A stretch of 64,000 bases of DNA. Source: Argyresthia goedartella (lineage: Eukaryota > Arthropoda > Insecta > Lepidoptera > Argyresthiidae). The stretch is taken from positions 15,029,501 to 15,093,500 of the forward strand of contig OX463807.1 of the NCBI GenBank assembly GCA_949825045.1, in the 5' to 3' direction. The position numbers and the translations under genes are program-made. Positions within the stretch are counted from its first letter, which is position 1. Each line of letters begins with the position of its first letter. Below, piece after piece: positions 9,641 through 20,883 of the stretch. The notes under the pieces are model-generated. The model made no database searches, was not told the origin of the DNA, and saw only the letters and a list, made by a program, of their open reading frames with translations.

Positions 9641-9820
9641 TTTCACCAACATGTTTTTGGTCAAAAATATATTATAAATTGCTTTAAAGATTTTTTTTAT
9701 TATTTTTACCATATTCTAGAACCCAAAATACAACTAAATTTATTTATTAAAAAAAGAAAAAAAAAACATGCATTTAAGGGATATAAAAATTGTGCATGCT
9801 TAGGCCCAATTAAGGGTTAA

Positions 9821-10600
9821 GAAATATAAATTAAATTAAAATAAATTAATCATTTACACTCGAGTGATTTCTGGTGTTTATATTTCTTTAGGATATTGTT
9901 CGGGATTTTTCCAAATGTTTCTTTGGTTGTCGCCTCTAGAGGTATATAATACAGACAATAGTAGCAACAGTATTGAGCACAACCAGGATATTGAATAAAC
10001 GTTATTATGTATGTTATTGCACAAGATTTAACTTTTCTAGTGCTCTTGTGAATTTATAGGATTAAGTAAGTGTTAAAATTAGGACGATAGCTTTAACTTA
10101 TGTTAACACATTTATTTTGTTCGAAATTACTGCGATATTTGGATACCAAAATGTCATATTTGTAAATAAAATAAATGAGATGCCCTCAAATACCGAATGT
10201 CATGATTGCTGCAGTTTGTGATACATAACATTTTTGTTAAAATCTTCACAATGTTATACAACATGATATTCTGTATTAACGTTACTCTCAATAAATGGAG
10301 TTACATTGTTCTTGTTATGTTCTGATATATGATTATGTTTGTTGATTGTAAAGGAAGACAAATAATTTGTTTGAATGGTCCAAAATCTCTTTTTTTATGA
10401 CGTGCGCCAGATGGCAGCACGATTGTCGGATGGCCGAATGTCATGATTTTTGTATTTATATTGTTTGAAATAGTCATTTTTGTGTGTTATATTGAGAGGG
10501 GTGATTGGTGACATTCTGATGAATTTTCCTTTATTTATCTTGTCTTATTTTGTATGGCGGTGCCACATCAAGTTGTCATTGTGATATCATCATGAGCTAA
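9821..10600. other. non-coding, no gene seen
   Basis: AT-rich sequence without a supported gene. At 9942-9974 a TATATAATA box lies about 27 bp before a CAGTAT initiator-like site, followed by AATAAA near 9996. That resembles an LTR-type promoter/poly(A) arrangement, but no element borders could be fixed. Confidence 0.4.
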
Positions 10601-10634
10601 TATAAATAGCCGTCTTGAGGGACGGAGCTCAGTG
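10601..10634 (+). promoter_or_regulatory. insect-type core promoter: TATA box plus initiator
   Basis: TATAAATA at 10601-10608 is followed by an arthropod initiator TCAGTG at 10629-10634. The presumptive start A at 10631 is 30 bp from the first T of the box, the canonical spacing. No reading frame follows, so an LTR origin is more likely than a host promoter. The 14-mer ggagctcagtgtta around the initiator recurs at 10811-10824. Confidence 0.45.
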
Positions 10635-10969
10635 TTACCATGGCTCACAGTTAATTCTTAGTAAGACAACTGTAAACACAAAGGGGTTGTTTTTAGTCCG
10701 TATACCACACGAGCTGATGCCCGCTCAATATGTGGGGACCCGGACATAGCAGGGAGGTCTGACTCCTGGGCATGGGTAATTCCATTTTTTTCCCCTCCAA
10801 CAAAAAAAAAGGAGCTCAGTGTTATTCGAGCGTTCACTGTGACAACTTGGTACGGGGAACCTATGTCCGTTTTTGCTATGATAAATATTCTTGTGGTTAA
10901 TATCAGCCAAAGTGTAAATGTGAATACCCAGTATAAAATATACAAGTGAACTATCCGTGGAGTGTTATT

Positions 10970-11690
10970 TTATAATAGTTGGTTGGTATGGTATGGTTGG
11001 ATTAGTATGTATCTAAAAATCAATCTGTGGGAGTTTCTACGCCCTGCTTCTCCCACAGGGTTCAATGTAGAGAAGTGGCAAAAAATGACGATTGCTAAAT
11101 GTATGTAAATATCTACAGTAATAAAGACATTTGATTGATTTTCTCGAAGTAACTTATCTTCTTGATTCTGTTGCGCGAACCTTTCGTTCAGTACGCCGAA
11201 CAGTGGATTAGCTACGTAACCGTCACCGATGATAAGCCCGCGACGGTGTAGTCTTGATGTTTGTCGCGTGCTGGTATGCTGAATCAACACCATGCGGTTG
11301 TAGTACTCCAGTTCCGAGTACTCGAGGCGTTATTGAAGTAGGACTTTATCGCAGTGTGAATGTTCCTTGATAACATTGCAAATTTTATCCATAAGGTTTG
11401 TATATTTATTTGATGCTGTATTTGATCTTGCCAATACGGATCTAAATTGTAGTATACGACGATCTTCCATTTGTCTCGTATTATACATGCTTGAAATCTT
11501 GTCGAAATATAGACCTTGTGTGTCGTTAAATCTTGATACACTGTACGATGGAGCATGATTTCCTTGTTGTTTGCCGACCAGATTGAGTCCAAAAAACAAC
11601 GGACTCGTTGCCATGGATGCAATACTGAAGTTTGTTTTTCTCTTGCTTGTACCGTTTCTTGAACTTGATGGATTACTTTGTTGAACTGTC
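10970..11690 (-). pseudogene. envelope-like (F-protein type) gene of roo-like BEL element, decayed
   Basis: Several overlapping minus-strand frames carry pieces of an insect retroelement envelope related to the baculovirus F group. One frame has GLYFDKISSMYNTRQ and KICNVIKEHSHCDKVLLQ. Another has VVYYNLDPYWQDQI. The last has VLIQHTSTRQTSRLHRRGLI followed by YVANPLFGVLNERFA, resembling a furin-like cleavage site and the adjoining fusion-peptide region. The pieces are shifted against one another and do not form one frame. No transmembrane anchor could be confirmed. The family role is membrane fusion; this copy is broken. Confidence 0.6.
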
Positions 11691-13145
11691 TCTTGAGCAG
11701 TCTCTTGCCTGATAGGCAACCTTGATATTTTGAATATCGGCCGCGTCATCACTCCGTCCTTGGTTTTCAGAGTAACTACTCGGGTTCATCCGTACTTCCC
11801 GGGATGCAGTTCGATCACTCGTCCTATTTCGAAGGTTCGCGTCGTGGATGAGCACGACATCGTCGACCATAATATTTGGCTGTGGCTTGTTCCACTTGCA
11901 TCTTGTTGTCAATTGGCTGAGATATTATTATTGCCATCTCTTCCAAAAATCGGTCAAAATCTTCTGGGTAATAAACTATCTTGTTTTCTGGTCGCCTTCT
12001 GGCTCGACCAGTGTTAGGTTGGGCCCACAAGCTAAGAAGTTAGCCGTTGTGAGGAAATCTCAGTCTTGCGGATCTTCTGTCAGAGAAAATAATGGTCTAG
12101 AAAACATTACTGCTTCAATCTGCGCCAACACGGTTGAATACTCTTCGTATGCGAGTCTCTGCACTCCTACCACTCTCTTGAGGTGATATTTGAGACTTTT
12201 AACGGCCAACTCCCACAATGCGCCTGCTGAAGGCCACGAAGGGGCGTTTAAGTGCCAACATATCTCCATTTCCGTGATCTCTTTTAGGAATTATTGATTT
12301 TCCTGCATTTCTTGGAACGCTTGCTGTACTAACTTGTCTGTCTCCTAAGACAATGTTCTTGCCGTTGTCCAAATAAATATGACACGGACAACCTTTTCTT
12401 GCAGCCAACCGTCCCAACGCAACCAACTGCTGACAATGCTGCCTACCTCGAGGTGACAATTCTTCGGCGCCATGCACACAAATATGACCACATAACCCTT
12501 TGTCGTCTTGATACCTCTGCTCTTGTTGGCTTACATCATGATGTGAACTGTCAGGTCAACTCCTGGGTTCTAGAAAGGACGAGAAGGGTTGGTTCTTGTT
12601 CCGGCAAATCACCCATCAATTGATGATGTTTTTCTAGGTTGACGTTTCTGCATATTACGCACTGACGTAGGCGCTTTTTAGTGACCCTGTTGCCACTAAT
12701 TATCCAGTACTTCTGACATATAAATGCTGCTTTAAGACGAGCTCCTCAATGAAACATGAGCTCGTGGGCTTGATCAATCAGCAGCTGTGTCAGAGTATGC
12801 TTCCTGGGTAGGATGATCGGATGCTTCATTTCGTAACTGATGTGCGCATTCTTCAGTCTACCGCCGACTCTCAGGATGCCCTCGAGAATCGAGATGGAGA
12901 TGCAAATTTAAAATAATGCTTTTCGACTGTACCAAATTAGTTTTCTGTAAATCGGATATTTCTTGTTGGAATATTTTGTGTTGAACTTGCTTCATGATGA
13001 TTAATTTGGCGCTTCTTAGTTCACCGACCGTCAGGAATGATGTCGGTTCTTGTTCATTCTTGCATAACTTGGCGAATCGCAGTACCCACGCTAGTACACG
13101 TACGACCTTAGTAAAGCTGCTGTAGCTTGATAAAAGCTTTTTCAC
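11690..13145 (-). pseudogene. BEL/Pao integrase, roo-like, decayed
   Basis: From 13145 downward the region before the integrase reads SSFTKVVRVLAWVLRF, typical of BEL elements. The zinc-binding stretch follows: an HELMFH pair, then RQCVIC near 12640-12780. The core has CHIYLDNGKN (second Asp, about 12370) and the Glu region SAGALWELAVKSLKYHLKRVVG (about 12230-12190). The C-terminal module KWNKPQPNIMVDDVVLIHDANL lies at 11890-11830. Frames change several times and stops are frequent. The fragment differs from the BEL integrase near 1-1.8 kb and belongs to another lineage. Confidence 0.8.
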
Positions 13146-13149
13146 AATG

Positions 13150-13985
13150 TCCTTGTTCTATTGCTGTACGAAGTTTACATTAATATTTTTCTCGATTTCT
13201 TGGTTGGTTTCATAAACATTGCAGTTTGGTTTTGCTTGATACGCTGCAAGGCATGAAAGTCCATTCCACCTAAGGGAGTAGCCGCTCAGTTGAGAGGCTG
13301 TTATGCCCCGGCTTGTGTAATTGGCGGGGTTCTCTGCTGACTTCACATGCCTCCATCAATCAGCCGGCATGATCTCAGACACTTGACGAACTCTGTTAGC
13401 AACGAATGGTTTTCGCTTGTTTGGATTTCCTTGTAACCACCCCAAGACCGCCGTTGAATCCGTCCACCCATTAATATTGATATTATAGTTACCTAGGGTT
13501 TCTTGTACTTTAGGCATCAGTCAAGATAACAAGTAGACCCCGCTAAGATCCAGTTTAGGTAGCGACACCTGTTAACTCGTAGGTACCAATCGCCTTGACA
13601 ACTACGAGAACTACTGAAACTTGACGGTCCTTGATCATCTTGCAATATATGATTTCAAGATAATCAAGGACGACTTACAACATAAGGCTTTGTTGAGGCA
13701 TCGCAGAATCCTTGCATCTTGACATCTTCTTGATAATTTTTCGTTCCCAGACATCTGTTGACCTGATAATCCTTGATGTTTTCGATGTCTGACTTAATTT
13801 TCAGCCATTCTGCTTGAATTTCAGGTAGTAGCTCGCTATCCCATTTCAACTTCGAAACCAATAATATTTGTTGAATGGTTAGTTTTAGCTTGGTAGTGAA
13901 TGGTGATAGCCTTCCTAGCGGATCAAATATTTTATAAATATCCGATAATAGTGACCTCTTGGTAGGTGTCCTTGATGTCATCTAA
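13150..13985 (-). pseudogene. BEL/Pao RT-to-RNase H region, decayed
   Basis: 13981-13664 reads PTKRSLLSDIYKIFDPLGRL and MQGFCDASTKPYVV, the conserved stretch after the BEL reverse transcriptase running into the first RNase H Asp. Between about 13490 and 13160 the frame gives NGWTDSTAVLGWLQGN (another RNase H Asp), then SAENPANYTSRGITASQL and LRWNGLSCL, BEL/Pao signatures just before the integrase. Stops and shifts separate the blocks. Confidence 0.75.
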
Positions 13986-14560
13986 ATTTTCGACTGGAAT
14001 GTGAAGACGTCTTGTTGCGAGTTCCATCTCAGTCCAAGAGATTTTGTTGGCTCAGCTTGTTTAAAGTCAAAATGTCCTTGAATATTTTCTTCCTTGTCGA
14101 CGTTTTGTACAAGCTCCGATTTGTTTGATTTTCACTTTCGCAGGTCCATAGCACCCGACCCTGCTCGCAACTGCCATTGGTTTTGATGAACCTAATAATT
14201 CTTTATAACTTTTCTTAAGGGGAAGCCTCACTTGATATTTTCCATCTGGCAGCCTCTTCGTGGTAGACTTGTAGAGAAGTATGCATTGATCATCTTGTTC
14301 TGACATTGATGGCTCCTCCGTGATATTTTCGATTTCCCAAAACCTTTGAATCCCGGCGTAATCATTCAGCACCACATTGCAATGAAAAGATGTTTGAACA
14401 TTGCCGCATAGTAACCACCCGAGTTGTGTTAGCTGTGCTAGCGGCTGCGCTAGGACTTTACCTTTAATAATCCCACCTAACATGATTATTTTATAAATAT
14501 CGGCTCCGAGCAATAAGCCGACGGGACGCTGATGTTAAATTTTGGGTCTGCGAGATCTGA
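13985..14560 (-). pseudogene. BEL/Pao protease region joined to post-RT segment
   Basis: 14513-14067 matches the Pao-type aspartic protease and peptidase A17 junction: LGADIYKIIMLGGI, PLAQLTQLGWLLCGNV, and FWEIENITEE, which normally precedes the reverse transcriptase. Almost immediately afterwards (14060-13985) comes HFDFKQAEPTKSLGLRWN, which normally follows it. The palm with its YVDD-type motif is not found between them, so a deletion of the RT core is likely. Confidence 0.7.
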
Positions 14561-14784
14561 TCCTTGAATATATGATCAACTTGGTTTGGCAAATGATGTA
14601 CTGGGGAATTTCTTGATTAGGTTGGACATAATCAGGGTATTGACGTCGAAAGTGAAGTCGTTATGAATAGATGCGCATGTTATCTTGATCGCGCCTTTAC
14701 ATATACTCTCTTATTGCCCTATTCCGAAGATCGTTCCCTTATATTGCTGCCTCGTAACACCTAGTACTTAAGCTGCTTTTTCTA

Positions 14785-15789
14785 TTGGTGGGCATTCTAA
14801 TTGAGAACGAGGAGAATGAAACCAGCAAGGAGGACGAGCCGACATCACTAACTTTGGTCTCGACACCCCTCAACGAGAGTGTTGCAGCGTCCACCGCTGC
14901 CCCAACCAAAAAACAGCGTCGCCGTCGTCGATGAGGAGGCATCTCGCAGCTCAACAGCGCGAGCACCGCGCCGCTCGCTGTCCCTGCTGAGGCGTGTGTC
15001 ATGCCGCACGCTGCCCCGAGGGCCGCGCCGTTCGCCTTTGCGCACGTTGCGACGCTCGTTGCCGCGAATGCCGTGCCAACCGCCGCCACGTGCATCAAAC
15101 CGCACTCCAACACGTGTGTCCCGCCACTCACCTCCACTCGTGTACCGCCAGCTACCAAAATATGTGCTCAGAGAAAAACTCTGTTGTTCTCCGACAAAGT
15201 AGGTGCAGGATTTGGGCCTCTATTACATTACCGGCTTAACCAAAAAGTAACGAACATTTGCTGTCCAAATAGTTTGTAGATCTTGTGAAGATAATTAGTC
15301 GCGGTATCTATGATGAGTACAGTACTAGTGTAATTATGGGAGGAAATCATTCAAACATTAGTCGGAATGATTTGAATAAAAGTGTTGAAACACTTCTAGA
15401 CTTACATAGTAGGATGAAATGCAAATTTATAGTATGCAATTTTTCATATGCCTGTAATTTGAGAGAACAAATCTGTGCATAGAATGAATACTCATTTATT
15501 TTATTTAACATGTCATCACAGCGATGCTATTTTATATTTCGACATGAATAATTTTATTCATAACTTTACTCTGACACAGGATACATTGTACCTGTCTAAT
15601 AAATATAGAAAATTAGTAGCTACATTGTTAGCTTATAATATATGCGACGCAGCTATAGTTGGTTTAACCAAGTTCAACTTGACATCAGCTTATGTTAAGA
15701 GTAATATGACATGCACCCCTATTGGGAATTCACCTGTTAATCATACTTTGCATGCAACATTGGAATTTGTTCCAAGTAATTTAAATTAG
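14785..15789 (+). pseudogene. CR1-type LINE ORF1 (SGNH-like), decayed
   Basis: From about 14791 the frame reads an acidic then Ala/Pro-rich segment ending in five Arg codons and a TGA at 14932-14934 (after CGT/CGA codons, so Arg to stop is likely). The same frame then continues to 15277-15279 and includes RKTLLFSDKVGAG, which resembles the catalytic Ser block of SGNH esterases. After a shift, 15330-15480 reads SVIMGGNHSNISRNDLNKSV, resembling the Gly-Asn block, and 15541-15700 reads NFIHNFTLTQDTLYLSNKYRKL, the usual C-terminal block where an Asp-x-x-His pair is expected. ORF1 of this type binds RNA and may associate with membranes; that role is inferred from the family. Confidence 0.65.
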
Positions 15790-15836
15790 TTCATAAGACA
15801 ATAGAGGAAATCTCTAGCATACAAGAGCGACTAAAT

Positions 15837-18075
15837 ATGTCAAAATGTAAGCCCCAGTTAAATATTACCCATCAAAACATCCAGGGGCTACCTGGCAAAG
15901 AACTTGTTTTAGAATTATTTCTAAAAAATTCTGACATTGATATAATTTGTGTTACAGGACACTGGTTGAAGGAAAATATGATTTCTTTTAACATAAATAA
16001 TAACAAAATTGTCAGTTGTTACGATAGAAAGACTGCAGATAGAGGTGGTTCTTTAATCTTAGTGAAAAATAATATTAAGGTGAAACAACGGAAAGATATT
16101 CTTGAACTTACTGTTGAAACACAAATAGAGGTATCCTGTGTTGAGTTAGATAGCCATATTATTGTGGCCATGGCAATTTCGAAATATTTGAGAAAATTAT
16201 GGAGGAAGCCTTCACTAAACTATGTAATAAAAGAATAAAGTTAATTATTTGTGGCGATCTTAATGTAGATTTGCTTGTAGGAACAACAATTAATAACTAA
16301 AGTTATTAATTGTTTAATTTTTTTGTTTAAATTGAATAAATTCAAGTCGTTTAATTTATGTCATGTATTTTTAAAGCCGACTAGATTTACACTTACCAGC
16401 CAAATTGCTTATTTGTGACTGTGCGTTCACAAGTAAAAGTGTAATTAACTGCTTACCTTCCGATCACAGTGGTCAAACATTTTCATTCTCAATTGCTATT
16501 AAGGATAAGACTGGTCCATCATTTTATAGGCCTATTACATCCCATAGACTAGAGATATATACGAAAAACTTAGATATAAATTTGCCAGTACCGGATTTTA
16601 AAGAACAGAACCCAAACAAAATCTACTCAGACTTCTTCAATATTATTCAGACAGAATTCAATAAAGTTTTAAAATTTTTGAAATATAAATCAAAAATATT
16701 AAATGACTGGGCAACGTTTGGCATTCGTAAAAGTAGAGTTATCTTGTATGCCCTTTATGATCAAAAAACCTATAACTTTGATCGAAAATTTCATGACTAT
16801 GTTACAAAATATTCCAAAACTTTCAAGTTGGTTTGTAAAACTGCGAAAACTTTACACATTAATAGAAAAATTCAAAATTCAAATAATAGAATGAAAACAG
16901 TTTGGCAAATAATAAACCGCGAAACTGGCAAAGTTATACCAAGAGACAATGATTTCTGCCTAAAGATATGTGATGATGTTGTTAAATCCAGCGCTGATGT
17001 TGCTCGAGCTTTTGAAACATTCTTCACCAATTTACCCGTTCTCACAACAGACCGTCTAAATTCATCTCCATATGAAGCAGAGACTTTATTGAAAAATAAC
17101 ACTAGCGTCAGTAATGTATATTTAAAATTTCATCATGTATATCCCCAGGACATTGTCAAAACGTTTATATTACTTAACTTAAAAATACGGAAGACCTGTG
17201 GGGTATATCAGTCAAAGTCATTGGTTCAGTAATTCTAGTTATACCCCACACTTAGCTTATATATTCAATAAATGTGTTGACGATGGGGCTTTCCCAGACC
17301 TCATGAAACACAGTAAACTGATAACTCTGTTCAAGTCGGGAGATAAGAACGATACTTCAAATTTCAGACCAATATTCTTCTCAGACTCATATTTATTCTG
17401 CATGGGAGGCCGCACAGGATGCTTTCGGAATTTTTTGCGACCTGTCGAAGGCGTTTGATTGTGTTGATCATAATATGCTATTTATTAAATTAAATCATTA
17501 TGGAGTTAGAAATAAAGCGTTGGATCTACTAAGATCATACCTAAGTAATAGAATTCAAAAGGCAGAAGTTAAGGGCGTAAAATCTGATGGATCGGGTGTT
17601 AAAATTGGCGTTCCACAAGGTTCCATATTAGGCCCTTTCTTATTCCTGGTATATATTAACGATCTGCCTTTCATGGTGGAGAAATTAACTGACATAGTGT
17701 TGATTGCTGATGATACGTCAATGGTCTTCAAAATTGAAAGACAAAAAGGAGATTTTGATGATGTTAATGGTATATTGTCTTTAACCTTGAATTGGTTCAC
17801 AGTTAATAATTTATTGTTAAACGCGGGTAAAACCAAGTGTATCAAATTCTCACTTCCAAATGTCAGGCAAGTTGAGACCAGTTTAGTGTGAGACAACAGC
17901 ACGTTAGAATTAGTAAATGATACGACGTTTCTTGGAATAACCATTGATAGCAAATTGCAGTGGGGACCCCACATAGATAAATTGGCTGGTAAATTAAGTT
18001 CTGCGGCTTTCGCTGTTAGAAACATCAGACAAAGCACGGATGTGGCTACATCTAGGCTAGTATATTTTAGTTACT
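15837..18075 (+). pseudogene. CR1-type LINE ORF2 (endonuclease-RT), decayed and 3'-truncated
   Basis: The start ATG at 15837 opens the endonuclease (NITHQNIQGLPGKE). The expected CVTEHWL catalytic Glu block reads CVTGHWL here, so the Glu is lost. GGSLILVKNN follows, then a deletion near 16175-16240; GDLNVD is readable at 16252-16270 and PSDHSGQ near 16460. The RT fingers (about 17240-17375) end at FRPI, with a deletion before CDLSKAFDCVDHN (motif A, about 17440). Motif B is GVPQGSILGP and motif C is IADDTS (about 17705). A TGA at 17889-17891 follows, then FLGITIDSKLQWGPHI. The copy ends at about 18075. Confidence 0.8.
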
Positions 18076-19590
18076 TTCATAGGTCTTAACCGTTTTATAG
18101 TAGGTAAGCCGTACGCTAGTTTACTATCTGTCGATAGTTGACCAAGTAACAAGAAAAAAAACGTTAGTTTATCAACTAACTGTTTTGACAATCTTACGGT
18201 GATATATAAACGTTATAATTTTCATTTCCGTATTTAGTTGTAGTGAATACATTCAGGACATTTTAATCAGTCAAGAAACTGGCTCATTCGTATCACAAAT
18301 GAGTTCTAAGTAATGTTTAATTTATCAAAGGACTCACAAAGTTAATACTTTGCCTCTGTGAATGAGAGTTTTAGTCACTCGTGTCTACTGAGTTCAAAGT
18401 TTGTATTCCAAATTGCTTTCCTAACTAATTAACACCGGTGCAAAAATTTTAACGATGTTGAAGGAACGTCTCCTGCCTCGTTCAAGGTGTGGAGATTGCT
18501 GACGTAATTTTCTCGACTCCACGTTCTCGCACCCAACTCTTCCTGAATTCTCGGAAAACTTGAAAACTTACCAGTTTGTGTTACAATCATAATAAGGCTA
18601 CATATTATCATGTACTCCGTGACATCTAGGAATCCCGTTCAATTTGACAAATAAACCAATCAGTGGCCATGTTATATGATTCTGATAGCAATCGCATCGA
18701 AATATCTTGGGTTTGCTGGAAGATATCTTTTGTTAGACTCGGCTTTTTAAATGTCTTTTCTATAAGCTTGTAATGTGAATTTGCATGTTCAATTAAGATA
18801 AAAGATATATGATATCAACCAATTTTTATCATTTAATACTGACATGTAGGTATTTCAATCGCTTTTGAAAAATGTACCAATCGCAACACGATTAATTGAC
18901 ACGAGCTAGACTGATATTGATCAGGAGCTACTTCAGATGAGCACATTTGTGACCCGAAAACGTTTGTTGATCCTACCGGCTTTTGTTGATCCAATATACA
19001 TCTGCAGCAACAGATGCTGCTCCAACTGGATCAACATTTGACAAATATTTTTCCGATATACAAATACAGTCGTGCACATGTTGATCCATTTCAAAGAGAT
19101 CAATGGCAGCGCAGCAAGTGTATTATTGGATCGCAGAAACCGAGACGTTGCCGCTCTGTGCGGAATTCCTACAGATAGTAATATAAGTTGATTGCTTAAT
19201 ATCCCGGCTTATATATTTGTCAAAGTTTTAAATTTACATAGGTAATATTCAAAAAATGTGATAAATCTTCCTGAATTTTATTACGTAAAGTTTTATGGCA
19301 CAATATTGAATAAGAACGAAAAAAGGCTACATCTGATTAAGTGGGGTGGGAAAATGACCTATCCTATCTTATTCTATCAAAGATACGCGCGCGATCGGGT
19401 AGGTAGAGGTATCAAAAGTGACAGTCCTATCAAATACTTATTCAAATATATCTGGGTAGGGTACAAATTGTTACTTACCAACATTTTACTCATCTTTTCA
19501 TTATTTTCTACCACCTAGCCATATCCGAATTTTTATGTGAGGGTTATCAACTCATCACATCAGTCACAAACAACATTCCTATAAACCAAT
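18076..19590. other. non-coding stretch, no gene seen
   Basis: AT-rich sequence with no supported reading frame. A short inverted repeat occurs at about 18977-19032 (gttgatcca ... tggatcaac), with TTGATCC repeated several times between 18960 and 19090. Origin unknown. Confidence 0.5.
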
Positions 19591-19690
19591 ATACCTAATG
19601 GGGTGAAAGGAATCAAACCCCTGTCCCCGGCACGGCACTGCTTCAAGATTCTTCTAAATAGTTACTCCTAACCCACTGGAGTCGCGTACA
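19590..19690 (-). repeat. possible tRNA-derived SINE fragment
   Basis: On the minus strand GGTTTGATTCC (complement of 19609-19619) resembles a pol III B box, and an A-box-like AGTGGGTTAGGAGT lies about 60 nt upstream. There is no good cloverleaf, so this is at most a decayed SINE head. Confidence 0.3.
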
Positions 19691-19989
19691 TACCAAGTTC
19701 AGCTCTTAGGAGGCGGCAAAAAAACAATCGGTAATACCAATTATCGGAAAAATCACAATTCTTTCAGCTGGTTAAAAGCGAGCGCAGTTATGGATAGAAT
19801 GAAACCAAAGGTATGTTTAAGGAGGAGGTATTAAGTAGGTACAGCCATTATTTTTTTGGGTTCCGTACCTTAATCCCTCGCCGACCCATGTCTTGCCGGC
19901 AATATATTTCCAGCTATAGGTTTTGAGTTTTATTACATGAGGTTCAAAATATCAATGCCTCATACGAGGATGAGTCGGTGGCAAGTTGA

Positions 19990-20335
19990 GAGGGAAAAAA
20001 AATCCTTATAGGATCACTTCGTTTTCCGTCTGTCCGTTTGTCAAGAATTTTGACGGCAGTGACCCTGCCTACGAAGCCATGGGTCCCGGGTTCGAGTCCC
20101 GGTGGGGGCAAATATTTGTTTGATGAGAACAGATGTTTGTACCCTAGTTATGGTTGTTTATCTATCTAAGTATTATATTTATCTATATTAGTGTCCAAAA
20201 TATTATTATTATTAATTTTTTTTTATTATTATTATTATTTATAATTTTTCTAATGACCGCGTGTAGGTATCAAGTAGAAATTAATATCAATTAATCAAGG
20301 TCACCTAAAAATTGTAAAAAAAATATACAAATAGG
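19990..20335 (+). repeat. dispersed repeat (CTGTCCGT type) split by a SINE
   Basis: ccgtctgtccgt and caagaa before 20052, and cgtgtaggtatcaa after 20250, match the uninterrupted copy at 34565-34640 in the same order. This copy is therefore split by the SINE. Confidence 0.6.
20052..20248 (+). mobile_element. tRNA-derived SINE, 5'-truncated
   Basis: A clear pol III B box, GGTTCGAGTCC, lies at 20089-20099 inside a T-arm-like hairpin (cccgg ... ccggt). A body follows (gggggcaaatatttg) and an AT-rich tail with TTA repeats near 20205-20242. The A box is missing. Flanking aatttt on both sides could be the target duplication. The flanks belong to one older repeat. Confidence 0.65.
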
Positions 20336-20883
20336 TCGTAAAACTGTTATTATTCCCATATACCTACTAAAATATCCTCACATTTTTATATTTGTACCTC
20401 CTTCTTTTATCTTCTCATTCATTCATTGAACCAACAACCGGTCTTGTTAGATAATTGAAGTAGGTTGATTATCTTAATGATCTTTATTACCACTAAAGAT
20501 AAAGTCACAACGTGATAACTGATAATAACTTAAAACATACTAAAATTCGTAATACCTACCAATCGTGTAAATTTTATGTACTTAACCTCTCACTCATGCC
20601 ATGTTAATAAAATTCAAACAAACAAACTGACTAATGTCATTCTCCATTTACAATTTCCATCCTCACATGATTATTATTTTCGATAGATACCTACAACACA
20701 GGTACTACGTGGTGACAGCCAGATTAGTTTGGATAGGTAGGCAGGAATCATCGTCTCACGTCAAATAGTCAACGAATTATATAGGTCCATACGGTAGGTG
20801 TACACACACATTAATTATGAAGGCGAAAGAGTAATTTAAGTACCTACCAAAGTAGTTAATGGTTTTTTCACACCACTCTTCGG

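Larger units (their letters stand above)
7879..9816. mobile_element. piggyBac-family element with internal foldback
   Basis: The 1,938-bp element is flanked by TTAA at 7875-7878 and 9817-9820, the piggyBac target. Terminal inverted repeats are CCCTTAATAGG on the left and CCCTTAATTGG on the right (10 of 11). A second, subterminal inverted repeat of 17 bp (atatcccttaaatgcat) is perfect and lies 73 bp from the left end but 32 bp from the right. Asymmetric subterminal repeats are a known piggyBac trait. Inside, the 5' part of the transposase gene is present twice, head to head around a 49-bp spacer, replacing the catalytic 3' half. It is non-autonomous but may still carry both ends needed for mobilisation. 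Confidence 0.88.
10780..14560 (-). mobile_element. roo-like BEL/Pao retrotransposon with envelope, decayed
   Basis: Read on the minus strand, the fragments follow BEL/Pao order: protease, post-RT connection, RNase H, integrase, then an envelope-like region, ending near a purine tract (ggaggggaaaaaaatgg, complement of 10782-10798). Many frameshifts and stops are present, and the catalytic core of the reverse transcriptase appears deleted. The 5' end is lost around 14.6-14.8 kb, where a plus-strand LINE begins. LTR borders were not resolved. Confidence 0.8.
14785..18075 (+). mobile_element. CR1-type LINE with esterase-like ORF1, decayed (copy A)
   Basis: A plus-strand non-LTR element carries the same two-gene plan as the intact copy at 56.4-61.3 kb: ORF1 with an SGNH-like region, then endonuclease-RT. 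It is truncated at 18075 in the thumb region, and no 3' UTR or tail is seen. Stops, shifts and at least two internal deletions are present. Its 5' end abuts the truncated roo-like BEL element. Confidence 0.8.

Noticed and set aside
10600..10800. Complete 3' LTR of the roo-like element
   Set aside because: A purine tract is visible on the minus strand, but the sequence after it does not start TG and no matching second LTR is present.
14739..15158. 139-codon minus-strand Ala/Cys-rich frame as a BEL gag
   Set aside because: The plus strand here reads a continuous LINE ORF1 segment ending in an SGNH-like block, which explains the sequence better.
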